A DNA stretch of 64,000 bases, taken from the NCBI GenBank assembly GCA_036971475.1, contig JBAIZL010000002.1, positions 135,512,740 to 135,576,739 of the forward strand, read 5' to 3'. Under the pieces are notes generated by a model. That model was given only the letters and a program-made list of their open reading frames with translations, was not told the origin of the DNA and ran no database searches. The position numbers and the translations under genes are program-made. This DNA comes from Prosapia bicincta (taxonomy: Eukaryota > Arthropoda > Insecta > Hemiptera > Cercopidae). The stretch's first letter is position 1. Every line of letters begins with the position of its first letter. Shown here in pieces: positions 1-13,300 of this stretch.

Positions 1-2
1 AC

Positions 3-202
3 AAAATAACTAAACCAACAGGTTGTAAATATAACCAGTTTATGGGTGGTGTAGATTTAGCTGTTCAATATAATGAGCTGTACAGTTTTACGAGACAAAC
101 AAATAAATGGTGGAGGAAAATGTTTTTCTGGCTGTTAGATGTAGCTATAGTAAACAGTTTTATTATCTATAATAACAAAAAAAATGAGAGAAAATCCTGT
201 TA
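3..202 (+). pseudogene. piggyBac transposase, catalytic-domain C-terminal fragment
   Basis: Reading frame 3 is open from the window edge to the TAA at 201. It shows the MGGVD block and the NKWWRKMFF-LLD-NSFI block typical of DDE transposases of the piggyBac/PGBD type. The cysteine-rich tail continues after about 212 in another frame, so a +1 shift has broken the gene. The N-terminus and the DDE aspartates lie outside the window. Confidence 0.75.
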
Positions 203-225
203 AACAAAAATAGTTTCGCCAAAAC

Positions 226-501
226 TTGGTGAGGGAACGCATTGGTGATATCAAGAATAACCCGTATAGTGAGAGGGGTCGGCCATCAAATACTGACAAA
301 GAAGAAAGACTGAATGGGAAATTAAATCTAATCTTTTCCAATGATAATAACAGTTCTAACGATTGTGTAGTTTGCAATAACATGAAGATAAAAGGAGGTA
401 GAAGGGAAACAGGTTTTCACTACAAAACATGCGGCAGAAAACCAGGACTTCTTCCGGAAGACTGTTTTCAAAAATATCATACTCTGCAAAACTACAAATA
501 A
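226..501 (+). pseudogene. piggyBac transposase, cysteine-rich C-terminal domain
   Basis: This 91-codon open frame reads GRPSNTDKEERLNGK and then a Cys/His cluster: CVVC, K-G-G-R, H-Y-K-T-C, C-F-Q-K-Y-H. That is the pattern of the C-terminal cross-brace zinc finger that binds the terminal repeats in piggyBac-family proteins. It is separated from its catalytic part (3-202) by a frameshift and a stop at 211, so it is not an independent gene. Confidence 0.75.
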
Positions 502-1472
502 GATAATAAAATCATGTACATACAGTATTAGTAAATAAAAATAGCTTAGTTTACTAAAATCATGTAAGAGAAAACAAAGTTTTCCATAAACAATAATGCA
601 ACCTGCAGGTGAGGAATTTGTCTCAATTTAATTACAAGTGGGGAAGCAAAGCATGTTACAAAAATCCGAGCGCTAAGGGTTAAAGCTAAGTAATTTTAGT
701 TTTTACATTAACACATTGCTTTTGCTTCCTTTATCAACGGGTCAACTAACTTACAACATAACAATAGGCCTTGATTCTTGTTACCACGATCCCAAAATTA
801 TAAACTGTCTATGGGCATGTAAGGGGTCTCTTTAGAATAATTTTCCAAAGTTTTGCTAAATACACTCTTCAAGAAGATTAACAGAGAACTAATTGAACCT
901 GATAAAATAGGTTATAACAATATAAATAATAATATAATAAATAGCTGTTGGAAGCAGCCTTAAAAATTGCATTTCCAATTACTATTCATAGTTGAACAAA
1001 AAGAATGTAAGAAAAATTATATTCACAAGATACTGTGACAGAATTGTTCAAATTCCATAATATGGTAAACATTTATCAAGCAAATATAATTGTTATCTTG
1101 TTGCTTTAATAAATGAAAATCTACATAATTAGCAGAAGAGAATCTCCGTACCCGTTATCATCAACATGTTAAATTAAAAATATATTGCTTAAAATTTATA
1201 ATTCCATAGCATTTGTTTGTTACATATAATTGATATAAGTATCACTAAAATTTATAAGATTTAGAAAAACTGTACCATAAAAAGTATGTTGCATAGAAAT
1301 TTTTTAATTTTGGTAAATGATGTTGCTTTAGGTGAGATTTAATTTGTCACAAACCAATGTTTGGATGTTATTTGTACAAATTAAGTCTGTTTTTTTTCAG
1401 TGATTGGTGTAGTGTAAGCAATATTTTAATCTCGTGTAAACATTTTAGGTTTATTATCAATTTTAGAAAATG

Positions 1473-1526
1473 TTTGCAATCACATATTGCAATGTAGTCT
1501 TTGCAATCACATATTGCAATGTAGTC
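1473..1526. repeat. 27-bp unit tandemly duplicated
   Basis: Two adjacent, apparently identical 27-bp copies begin at 1473 and 1500; each starts TTTGCAATCACATATTGCAA. They lie within the intron upstream of the first exon. No function is evident. Confidence 0.85.
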
Positions 1527-2151
1527 TATAAATGGTGTTGAGATTTACTTAAACATTATGTGTACGAAGTAGTTGTATAAGATTTTACTTGCATTTAATC
1601 ATACAATAATGTTGATTTTGTTAATGTCTTTTTTCTGCCTCTTTGTAATATGCAAAGATAAAGCATTTCTTTAATGCAATTATAAATAACTTTCTATGCC
1701 TTTTAAACACAGCTACTATATTCGTTTCAGGCAAAACTAAAGACATGTATAACTTTCAATTGAATTTATTGTTGGTAAAAATAAAATGGCCAAATAGTGG
1801 TTATATTAGACTAACTGGAAAATTCTCATCAATTCCAAGCATTTTGAGACATTAGTGTCTACACCCAAGAGATGTTAGTTACATTTTAATCAAGCCGTTT
1901 TACTCAAATACCCTTTGTATTTCTTGTTCAATCAAACTTATTAAATTATGATTCTCTTACAGATTATTTAGTGATTTTATTGCACTTTTTCTTCCTAAAG
2001 ACTCTGAGAGGAATATGATGTACTCAGCTTGTTTTAGCGGTTGACAGTATGCAAATTTCCTGATAATTTAAATACATATAAAATTTATAAAATGCCTTTG
2101 ACATGTTATTTGTAAATGTTCTTGTAGCAATGTTTATTATTTAATAAATAA

Positions 2152-2169
2152 GTGTGTGTGTGTGTGTGT
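2152..2169. repeat. (TG)n microsatellite
   Basis: A short run of about nine TG dinucleotides in the intron, followed by TATGTATAATG. Confidence 0.8.
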
Positions 2170-3111
2170 ATGTATAATGAAAAATAGTTACATTATTCTG
2201 TTTTTCGGGTTTCTCGTGATCACTTTAATTACATTGTAACCTTTTAAAAACCTTTTGACTCTTAATAAACTTACTAATTATCTTTGATGAAATAATCTCA
2301 TAAAATATTTTAGTTATCAGTAGTTTGGGATAATTACTTCAAATTTTTAACCCCTTGATTGTTACTTCAACTTTAAAATGGGAAATTTCCTGATGAATAG
2401 AACAATAAATGATCATATCTGATATAGATGACCATTTTCTTTAGAGTTAAAGTACCTTTCAATCTTCTATCTTTATGTATAACCACTAACTTATTAGCTT
2501 TCTGACCATTTTCCTTGTCATTCTCAATGAAAATCAGTTGTAAGTAAATCATATAACTAACCAATATTTTTAATATTTTTTCTGAAATGGTTTTATCAAG
2601 CAAAGGCCAATTATTATTATATGTTATTTTCAATAGGGAATAATCCACACATAAACAAAGGCAGTACAGGCCTGTGAATATAGGCATAGGGATTGGTAGT
2701 GGAATGAAGTATGAAAAATTTGTTCAAGCTGTATAATAGACGTAAAGTTACTGAACAAATTTCAGTTTTAATCTATCTACATGTATTTTGACTCTACTAA
2801 CTGATTAAATGAATAAATGTTATTTAAAGCAAATTGAAGCCAGGTGTTTTAGAGCTTTAAAATATATGTATATAAAAGAAACCTATTTCTGCTTTTTGTA
2901 GTTTCTAAATATAAATTTTATAGGTTCTTCCGTGCATAATGCTCTCAGTAAAACACACATCTTTGTTTATTATTTTGTCTATGTTTTTCATCCAGCTGTG
3001 GCTGTAATGTATTATGTGTAAATTTAATTCTGATCATTCAATATTTAATTTGTACACCGTTTGTTTTAAACCTTTTGTAATAACAAATGTTCTCTAAGGA
3101 TATTCACTTAA

Positions 3112-3181
3112 CTAATATTTTTTATGAATTTTTGTTTAGGACTAAGCAGAAAACTAATATTTTTTATGAATTTTTGTTTAG
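3112..3181 (+). repeat. Tandem duplication containing a 3' splice site
   Basis: The stretch AACTAATATTTTTTATGAAT followed by TTTTGTTTAG occurs twice, ending at AG 3138-3139 and AG 3180-3181. It lies just before the first HUWE1 exon. The copied segment carries a T-rich tract and an AG, so the acceptor has been duplicated. Confidence 0.85.
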
Positions 3182-3187
3182 TACTAG

Positions 3188-3341
3188 GCAGAATTCCTAC
3201 TCATCATCCGCTATTAATGACAAGACAGAATGTAGAAGCATCAAACAATGGAGGAGCTCGGCCACAAAGACTAAATCGGCCTCGGCGATATCAGTATCTC
3301 CATATGAATCGTTCATCTGCTGCTCCAGTTTTTCTACAAAG
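3188..3341 (+). CDS. HUWE1: HUWE1 exon 1 of window
   Basis: Follows acceptor AG 3186-3187 and ends before donor GTATTC at 3342. It encodes [14 protein letters not shown], then an Arg-rich stretch and AAPVFLQR, matching HUWE1 just before its P-x-x-LQRLL block. It starts with two bases of a split codon and ends with AG, which joins the first A of the next exon to give Arg. Two further in-frame AGs upstream (exon starts 3140 or 3182) could lengthen it by 16 or 2 codons, so the exact start is uncertain. Confidence 0.85.
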
Positions 3342-6300
3342 GTATTCTACAAAGCTATTAATTTTTGTAAATTTCTATTGTATTTATTTATTTTTTAATT
3401 AATATTCCACAGTCTTTGTCATTATTTTATTATTTGAAATTTATTTTCCTTTATGACATGTGGTTACTAAACCACAATAAAGAGAGGAGTTGTGTCACTT
3501 ATGATAATAATAATTTTCAACATAAACATCAAGAAGTGTGAATTATTTTGGATTTTTAATTTATGGACTCAAACACTTAAAGAGTTTTTCAGTAATCAAA
3601 GTTTTTCAACAATAAGTTAAGCCAATGTTTTAAAAGAAAGTTCAATTACCTTCATTGGGTCTACATTTATGATGATTTTATAGGCTACCAAACAAAAGGT
3701 TTAATAAGGTAAACATTAAACCGTTGAAAGCCTGTTATACAAAACAGGCTGAACAAAAATAATTATTTCCTATGAGTCCCTTCCCTTTTTTCTACAAGAA
3801 ATGCAAAGCAATTTCTGGTATTCCAAAAGTTCAGCCAGAAGGAAATGTAAGGAGTGCAAAAAGTTGGCTTGTAACACAAAAAAATATACATGGTTAGTGA
3901 ATATGACGGACATAACAACAGTGTTATATTTACTGAATTATCAGGATGTTTCAACTTTTATATAAACATTTTCATCTTTTTACCATTTACCGTATATTCT
4001 GATTTGGATTTTTCGATGTCGTTAAAACATTAGAAACCTCAGAAATAACTAGTCGTGCAAGAAAACTATTGAGTTTATATCCTGAAGGTTTCGAGTTGGT
4101 AGATGAGTGTTCATATTTGAATCCATTGTAGGGGCAAAATACTAGCAAAGAAAAAACCAGTAGTTGTTTAGGCAAGCCCTCTACTTACTGATATTTTTAG
4201 GGGGCTTGTGACTCACAACATTGACCAATGTGCTGATCTAGTGTGAAACAAGTCTCCTGAAAAATATCACTAACTAGTGGTTTTTCTACCAAGTGGTAAC
4301 AATAAAAACCATTTTAAGTGTTCATAGTTCTTCAAGAGATTAAACTTATTTCAAGTATCTTCTTGAGATATTTAATTTACCTAATGTACCCAAAATACAA
4401 AAATAAGATTTATAAATTATTTTCCAGATGATATTATAAGGTTATCATTGCCCTAATATATTATAATAATCAAAAGTTATCGTAATCATTATTTTTTGAA
4501 GGAAAATACTACTAGAGTATCAATCAGGCTGCCCTGATAACTTTAGATATGGTTTCAGTGAAACAGAATTATATCCTGCATAATGTAGATGGTTTTCCTG
4601 AAGTAAACTATTCTTTAATAGGATCATGTAAAGATGTCAATCCTTTATGTAATGTATTTATTCTAGGAGATGCAAATAAATTATATTTTGAGATACGTTA
4701 GGTCCCTAAAGTAGACAACTTTTTATTAGGATTATATAGAGTTGTTTAATTTCGACATTTATGTTAATGAATACTTAACATCTAATTTTTTATTCTGTAT
4801 ATCGGTGTTTTACTGGTGTATCATAGTTTAAGTTCTTAAGGTAAGAGTCTTTGTGTCTTGGTTCAGTAAAACAAGGAGGTATTTAGTCTTGTGACCATCA
4901 TGTCTTTTTTTCTTTCCTTATCTGGTCTTTCCTCTGTAGTATTATATAAGCCTCAATGGTGTTTGCAGTGCAAAATTAAATATTTTTTTAATAACAACTA
5001 ATTTTAAACTGTATGTTTCTTAAAGTTAGTTTTAATTAATAATGCATTGCCTTACAGACTAATGAGTGACCAAACGTTCATGCAAACCAGCAACTCTGGA
5101 AACTCTGATGGTCTAAATCCTCCTTTTGGAGGTAATACAAGAGTTATTGTATTGGATAATGGACTGGGAATATTGACTAATGCAGAAGAAGAACAGATAA
5201 ATTTTGTGGTAAGAGATAGTGCATTTTTTTAAAATTTGTAATTGATGGTAAATTTTTGTTGTTTTTGATGACATTCAATATTCTTACAAAAAGTGTTGGC
5301 TTTATTTTGAAACCCGAACGCTTTTATAAAAAGTTGCTATTAACTAATTGCATGGGGCAAAACCATGCAGCTAAGAAAAAAATATGCATTACCGGCTTTA
5401 ATGCAAAATGTAAACACAAACACTGCAATAAAACCTTCTATTTTATTGTCAATCTGGAATTTGTATACCTGAATAGTTTTACATAGTTTTGAATTTTTTC
5501 TTTGTACTTACAAAACGCAGATGGGTAAGAATGTTAATGTTATGCCACTGTTTATTTCTGTTAAAAATGTAATAGGAAATATATTTTTATCTTTGAATAT
5601 AGTTATATATTTATTCAACCTTTTAACTGTATAAAAGTATTTACAAAACATTACATTCTAAAAATTTCGTTATTAAACTAAATACAAATTTATTTTTACA
5701 TAGGCCTACGGTGGCAATGTAGACCTAACTTTTAATCATCACACAAGTTGACACCGCTGTGTGTGACAAACAGTTACCCTCTGTGTGTGTTCCTGCAACT
5801 TGGTGTTCAGGAATTTTTAATTTTTTTTTTACAAGACTATAATTATTGGGAAACTAGAAGTTCAGAATTACAAGGAAATATTAGAAGGAAATCGTTTTTA
5901 TTTACACTTCTTTGTAGAACTACATTATGTTTTAAAAGTGTTATTTTTATTTGATCCTTTAAAAAAATTCACCTAAAACATGACAATTCAAAAATTAGAA
6001 ACTAAAAACTTGACTAAACAATTTGTTTTTAATGACGAGCTTGTTGGTAAGCACTGTTTACACTTTAAAATTACTTGCTACCAGACATTCTATTAATATA
6101 AGTTGTTACATTGTTACCTTACACTTGGAGGAAAGGTTTTCATCTCACGACTTCAGTTTCAAAGTGTAATAAGTAAAAACATAAATTTAAAACGTCTTCC
6201 TCCAATTCATATAAAATTCGTAAAAACAGCTCAATTTAAAACATACTTGTATTGAAACAATAGAAATATAAATGTAAAAATAATGTTCAGATTATATTTA

Positions 6301-7290
6301 CGTTCTAATTATTTGAGAAAAAATGTTTTCAAACAAAAATACAGTTATGCTGAAAATTTTAAAAAATTCGTGAGAAAAATCTAGTAGCTATATTTATTGT
6401 TTATAAATATCTATAATATTGTGAAAACATGTTATAGTATATATTTATACTTGAATTTATATTGAAAAAAATGCAATGAAAATGTTTACATTTTATACTT
6501 ATTTGGAAGATTTGCCTTGAATGGGGCATCCGTAGTAAGACCAACAACGTGGCTGAGGGGCGCTTCATGTTATATTTGTCGGGCATTTGTCAGCCGCGTC
6601 TTACAACATAAATCAGTTTAGATAAATAAACACTTTTGGCTATAAGTGCAGCCCTGACTAGCTGTGTGCATTTAAAGGGCAATTCAAAAATATGCATCCT
6701 ATCGGATTTGAAAGCCGCCCTTCAGTCATTGTTAAATAATTGTACAAGTTCATACTCGTTTCGAATATCAAAAATAAGAAAAACCATCCCAGAACTAGTG
6801 GACTGCGGGAAGGAATTAACTCTTCAATGGGTACCTGCCCATTGCGGAGTACCCGGAAACAAAAAGGCTGTCAAAATTGTGAAAATAGTCTCAACCATGG
6901 GACCTACAGATGAAGGCAAACACTCCCTGCTACATTGTAAAAGTGTAAGCAGGAAAGTTTTCTGAAAACTTTGGTGTGAAAATTGAGGAAAAGAGTCTAC
7001 CGGTCGACACCTTTACCAGCTCAAACCAGAACCACCAGTCGAGAACAAATATAGGGAAGTAGCACGATCAACAGCATCTTTTGCTGCCAGAGCAAGAACC
7101 GGCCATCTGGTGACACAGGAGTACCTATTTCGTTTTAATCTCACAGAGTCTCCGTTGTATGCACTCTGCGGTGTGGAGAGCGAAACAATTGAACACATCC
7201 TGCTGAACTGCCCTTACCCATTACCTACAAGAGACATCCTCAGACCAAAGTGGCAAGATATTCTAGTTAAGAAGAACCTGTGGGCCATAA

Positions 7291-7361
<71 letters not shown>

Positions 7362-10300
7362 TATAGATTTTTTGGACTAGGAGACTGACATACTTACCTT
7401 GGTAAGAGTCCACACTGTAGTCTTGAAATAGAAACACATAAAAGCACTTGAACAATGATATATTTCAACCACACAGTGGTATTTATAACAGAAGTACAGT
7501 GTCAGAACAAAACCGTGTTTACGACACGCCTTGCTGTGCAGTACGTGAGAAATAATGTGATAGAGAGGATGCACTAAATATATAATGACCTTTACACATG
7601 TCTAAGACACTGATCACTACTCCATCGCATTGCCACAGCTGATGTTGAAGTATATCAAGTATCAAACTATCAAAGGATTACTATATATATTACAATATTA
7701 AACATGAATTTGTTTCAGGATCAGTCAGGGTACCTAATGGGTCCGAGCCTTGCAGCCACTCTGAGCAATGTTCCTACTGCCTTGCATTGGTGGACTGAAG
7801 AAAGTAAACTCGTTGATGGTGAATCACAACCGGACCAGTCTTTAAGTAAGTAACAAAGGAAGACCTAGGTATAAACTTTATTTTCCATTTTATTGTAAAA
7901 CTAACAACTGGTTTTTACAAGATAAAAAAATGTATCCCAACTTCTATACTTTTTAACACAACCCTCAATAGCACAACTTCCGCAATGACATGTCTATTTT
8001 TGTAGTTCCCTTGAAACTGGCGTATCATTCTATGTTAATGTACCTACTTTGTACAACTAATATTATTTGAAAACCTCAATAGCACTTATTTATATCTGGT
8101 TCAAAAAAAAACACAGTTCTTGACTTCTAGATCACATATTTTTGTGCAGCTCAGCCTTTCTAGCAAGAGTTCATCTTTCCCCAAGTGCATAAATCCCATG
8201 GTCAGTGACTCATGAAAATTGTCAGTCATACACTTGCTTTCAAAACAGTTACACTTGATTTGTTTATTCTTGTTGTTTTTACTCTGTTGTGTGCGTGTGT
8301 GTTAGTATGATTTCTGAAAAATGAAAAAGAATGCCACTCTTTTGAGTTTAAACAAAAAGTTATCATCAGTGTCGCAGAAAAAAAAATCTGATATTGCCAA
8401 TGAGTTTATAACCACATTATACAGAATTTGGAAAAATAAGGAAAAATTTGGAGGCAGTGGGCTTGATTAAACATGCATAACAGAAAAAAAATTTAATTTC
8501 CAGATGTAGAAAAATGTTTTTGTATGTCGCAAAACCATTGTCAAGATAAAAACTTGTTTATCAGTTATATTCTATAAGAAAAGCTCAAAAGTTTGCCAAA
8601 GTCTCAAGAAGTGAAAGTTTTCTAGCTGCTAGTAATGGTTGGCTACAATTTTTTAAAATAAGAATTATATTGTATGTAAAATATTCATACTGAAATCGCT
8701 AGTGTTGATAATTCTGTATTAAGTATAAGGCTTGGGTTGAAGACACAGTGCAACACAACATACATCATCTACTGATTGACACTGAGTAAAAACTATACTA
8801 GGCTAGAATGTTCATTTGACATTAAAAAAAAAAAAAAAAACATGACAGGTTTCTCATGGCTAGAATATTCAATAAAAGGACAATTTTAGGGTTATAAATA
8901 TTTATCCTTTTATATGCTTCAAGTTTTGAAAGGCTATATTACTCCCCAAACATCTAGTCTTGTATATGACATGAAAATATTAACCTTCTTAAACCAAACA
9001 AATAACAACAAGAACTGATGTGTGATCTGTATCACAAATGTGTTATGACGAACATTTTTCATCTATAGAATGCAGTGAGTTAATTGTGTTTAAAGTGTTT
9101 TTATGTTTGTAAATTGACATTAGGTATGAAATTATATTCCTTGATTTATTTCTTAGTACATTTTTTCTGTTGCATACAGTGCCGGCAAAAAGTTTAGGGA
9201 CACCCCTACATTTATATGTTTTTGCTATTGTCCTAAAACTTTCTGCCAATCATATATTAGTAACTTATCAATGAATTGGGCATGAAAAGTTACGATTTTC
9301 CTGAAATTTTCATTCATTTATAAGTAAGGGTTGGCAAATTATAAATGTTTTTCCCATTTTAAAATTTTTGAGGAAACCCCTGTTTTTTTCTAATTAAAAA
9401 TGTATAATAAAAAAAATACACATCTGATTAAAATGATACTTTGTACAAATGTTTAGCATAACATTTAGAATGTAAATATGCATTATTTATTATTTACAAA
9501 AAATCACCTCTCATTTGGTACCAGGTTAACTTTGCTTTAGATTTTCAGATTTTTCAGCATAAAATTCTCACATTTCAATAGGGAATATCTAGTGAACGGA
9601 GCCACTTGAAGCGGAACTGACTGTACCGTTGTGTTCCTCGTATCATGGTGGGGCGGGGGGACATGTGCGCGCGAATCCGTTGTTGTTCAGACATTCCTCA
9701 GTTGTGTTGACATAACCCTACTTGTTCAGTGCGCTTTTCTAGGGTTGATTCCCAAAAACATGGGTCGTTCATCTGTGACTGTTGAAGTTAGGTGGCAAAT
9801 TGTTGGTATGCATAAGACCGGCATGACATACAGAGCAATTGGACATGCATTGAACGTTTCTAAGACTTGTGTTGAGAACACTGTGAATAAATTTAAGAAG
9901 ACGGGTACTGTTATCGATATGCCTAGAAGCGGGCGTCCCCGTAAGACGACACCTCGCCAAGATAGCAAGCTGCTTAATAGCAGCTGTTGAAGGCTCAGTC
10001 AACAGCACATCTTACTGCAAGATCATGGAAGAAGTAATGCTTCTCTCAGCTGCAAGGTTGCTTGGTGAAAATTTCATTTTTCAGCAAGACAATTCCCCCT
10101 GCTATAAATCCCGTTAAACCATGGCATGGTTTCGCGATCAAGATGTAGAAATTCTCCCTTGGCCAGCCCGAAGCCCTGATTTAAATCCCATTGAAAACAT
10201 ATGGAATACTATGGGTATGCGGTTGGCAAAAAAGAAGCCTACCAACAAGAACGAGCTCAAGCTAATGATCGCTCAACTCTGGAAAGACATCAGCAAGGAA

Positions 10301-13300
10301 GAATGCAGAAAGCTCATTGACACGATGCCAGACCGTGTAAAAAGCTGCTACAAGGCCAAAGGCGGGCCAATAGAGTTCATAGTTTCTTTTTTTTTCTCGA
10401 ATTTTCAATTTGATTTTCATTTTTTGTATAAATGAATTGACTTAAAGCTAAAAGTTGTACTTTCTTCGCCTGTCCCTAAACTTTTTGCCGGCACTGTAAG
10501 TGTTGTTCAAATAATATATTGTTTTTATAACTTATTTATAATATTATTAGTCATAAAACATGTGGGAAAATTATAATGGTTTAGTCCATTTATGAATACT
10601 ATGTTAGGTAATTGATATCATCTAAAACCATTAAAACTATTTAATATAAAAAATCTTGTAATACGTCTGAAGTTTCTTTTTACTACTACATATTACTCTT
10701 AATTTTTTTTTTCTTTGCAGTTATAGCATTTAAGCTGGCTTACTTCTTTGAAAGGCTCAAAATTGATGAGATTTGCTCACATAAAGAGAAAAAGAAGAAA
10801 CAAGATGAGGAATTTCTTAAGAAAGCTAGTGCAAATGGAAAAGACTCAGACAAGAACTTTTTGGCAGTCACAGATGGTAAGTGATTGAAAATTGTGAATA
10901 TTTTAATATTTTTCTCTCAATTACTAATAAATACCACTACCAAGTTACAGGATAGTATATACACATGTTACACTTCATTTTGTACTTCAATATGGATATT
11001 TATAATAATATTGGTTTAAAATATACATTAGTTAGTATAGTGTAATAGTGCAGACACTAATAAACCAGAGTCACATTAAATCTGTAAAGTCATATAAGTC
11101 TCTAACAGTACACATTTTATATAGAACTCATAAATGAACACACTTTTCATGTATTTTTAAGATAATTATTTCCTCTTAAATGCATACCTGGGTTTTAATA
11201 CTATTCTTTTTTCAAAGCCCTCCTATTTTTTTCAAATATTATTATTTCTAGTGATCAAAATTGAAAATATGTTTAGATTGTTGATGGACAGATGATGCTT
11301 GTGATCATTTGGATTGTTGACAAAGAGATGTTGCTTGTGAATAAACATTTCTTTATTTTGTTGTAAAGTACATAAAATTTAAAAGTTGAAACACAAAATC
11401 CCCCTCTACTATCTGTAACACTGTAGACCACCAAACTTTATAGAAACTCCAATAGATGGTTCAAATTACTTAAAAATAGAAGTATATAAATTGAGCGAGA
11501 CGTATTTCTCCGCTATCCATTTCTAAACATCTATCAGAACAATAAATATACGGTCTGCCATTGAGCAATAGTCAAATTAGTATAACCTGTTATTGTGCCT
11601 TGCCCAATCAGATAACATTGAGTCGGGTTTTATATTTTTCTAGATTTCCAATTATATTAAATATTTTTTATAAATTATCGGCTTAATTTTTTTCATTTAC
11701 ATTGTAAATTTTGTAACATAACTCATAGATAAAGTTCATATCGCAATGGAAATGGAAAAAGCATTAAAGCTAATAATTTATGGGGGGGGGGGACACTTGA
11801 CATAACTAAAAGTCTATAACTATGTTAACACTTCAGTGGCCATGCTGATTACTTTTGTAATCCACTTTGAATTAGTTTCTAAAATATAAATAATATTTTT
11901 ATCTATTATGAGCATTTTAGGTTATTTAGGGATATATAGAAAACATTTAGTGAAAAACTTTTTTTATTGAAGCGCAAAAGTAATTTATAACAAAACTAAG
12001 TTAGCTCATTTTTTGCATTTGTTTGCTGTACATGTGAAAAAGCGCAAAATTATTATAAAAGTAAAAAAATCTTGTCTAAAACGTTTTAATTGTATTATAA
12101 TAGCTATTATTAAGATATAGAACGTTAGATAACCCAGTTAATCTTTGGTAGTAAACATGAATTGTCCTTGAAACTTTATAGTTTTTAACCTGCACACTCG
12201 TTGCAGACACTCTTTTGATTCTGAGGACAGATCCATTTAGTGCACTGAAAACGTTTACTGGTGCGCTTGTTTCTTGCTCTGCTACAAAAATGACATCGTC
12301 CAAGATTTCAATGGACTGGTGGCTCGTCAATATAATTTTCTTCTATTTTTAGCAACAGCTTTCCTCACTGTCTGATTTCTTTGCGTATCATCTTTGCACT
12401 GATGCGCCTTTGAATTTCTGGTTTCATGAGGCCAGAGTCAGGATTTGTTTTGAACACAGTAATAGAATTTTACCCCTGCCTTGGGTTCATGATGAAAAAG
12501 TATTTATGTGATTAAGTATTTGTAGAAAAAGTGAAAGATATTGTGTCAGAGATTACATGCACTAATTGTAAAATTGGCAATTTTATCTACTATGAAACTA
12601 ATAGTGCAAAACAGGCTTTTTAGGTTCTAGAATCTTCTCGACTAAAGATATAGGAAATCTATAAGGGAAAACTGAAAGCTCAAAAAGTTCCGAATACCGA
12701 CATTTAAAATTATTAAAAAATACCTACCATAAATATTCTATTTATTTTGAAAGGAAAGAATTAAGATACCCAGCGCAGCAGAAATGCAACATGCCAATGA
12801 AGGGTAGAAATTGGTGAAAAGTTATAAAACAAATAGAAAATATTGGTAATTTAGGAATAGTTTTAAAACAAAAGAAAAGGATTTATATAAAATTATGCTG
12901 GGACCTTTGTGGAACTAAACTGAAATAACTTCTTATTTAGAGGATTTACAAAATAAATAGTTCAAAAGAAGAAATAACACCAATCCATTCATGAAAACGT
13001 TAAGTTTAAGTACTGAAAAATTATAATACCATTTTATTTGCAAGTTATTATCTTCTTGCTTTATGTTCATACATTTTTATATTATAATAACATAAACTTG
13101 TTAATTTTCGTGGACATATATATTAAAAAATTCCAGCTGTAAATTTCCATTTAATAAAAAAAATAAGGCCTTTGATCTAATTAAATAACTATCCTGCACT
13201 GTATTATGTATATAATCAAGCTTACATCCTTAAAGTACAATTAAAACATTCTAATATTCATAATTAATAATACATTTGAATTTGTAAATATTTATTTTTA

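Larger units (their letters stand above)
1..679 (+). mobile_element. piggyBac transposon, 3' end with transposase C-terminus
   Basis: The right-hand end of a piggyBac-superfamily element, cut by the window edge. In frame 3 from position 3 the DNA encodes the conserved C-terminal part of the catalytic domain, with MGGVDLAVQYNELYSF, TNKWWRKMFFWLLDVA and VNSFIIYN. From about 226 in frame 1 the cysteine-rich zinc-binding tail follows: RLNGKLNL, DCVVCNN, then K-T-C, C-F-Q-K-Y-H. The two parts are in different frames, shifted near the A-run at 176-184, and frame 1 also has a TAG at 211, so this copy is dead. The element probably ends at 679: GGG is followed by TTAA at 680-683, the target duplication expected for piggyBac. 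Confidence 0.8.
684..3187 (+). other. HUWE1 intron sequence upstream of the first exon in the window
   Basis: About 2.5 kb of AT-rich DNA with no coding potential that I can support. It contains a 27-bp tandem duplication at 1473-1526, a short (TG)n tract near 2152-2169, and a duplicated splice-acceptor segment at 3112-3181. The preceding HUWE1 exon must lie upstream of the window. Confidence 0.6.
9177..10496 (+). mobile_element. Tc1-like (DD34E) transposon, internally deleted
   Basis: A complete 1,320-bp element. Its near-perfect inverted ends are CAGTGCCGGCAAAAAGTTTA continuing GGGACA, and it lies between TA duplications at 9175-9176 and 10497-10498. The transposase remnant lies on the plus strand between 9760 and about 10416. 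The central part, with the first catalytic Asp, has been deleted, so the element could only have moved with a transposase supplied elsewhere. The well-preserved ends suggest a fairly recent insertion into this HUWE1 intron. Confidence 0.93.

Noticed and set aside
7110..7455. Peptides with alternating Tyr-Ile runs
   Set aside because: The run is translation of an (AT)n microsatellite and has no protein meaning; only the LINE Cys/His tail before it is real.
12076..12330. 84-codon minus-strand open frame
   Set aside because: No conserved motif or splice context; cannot be told from chance in AT-rich intron.
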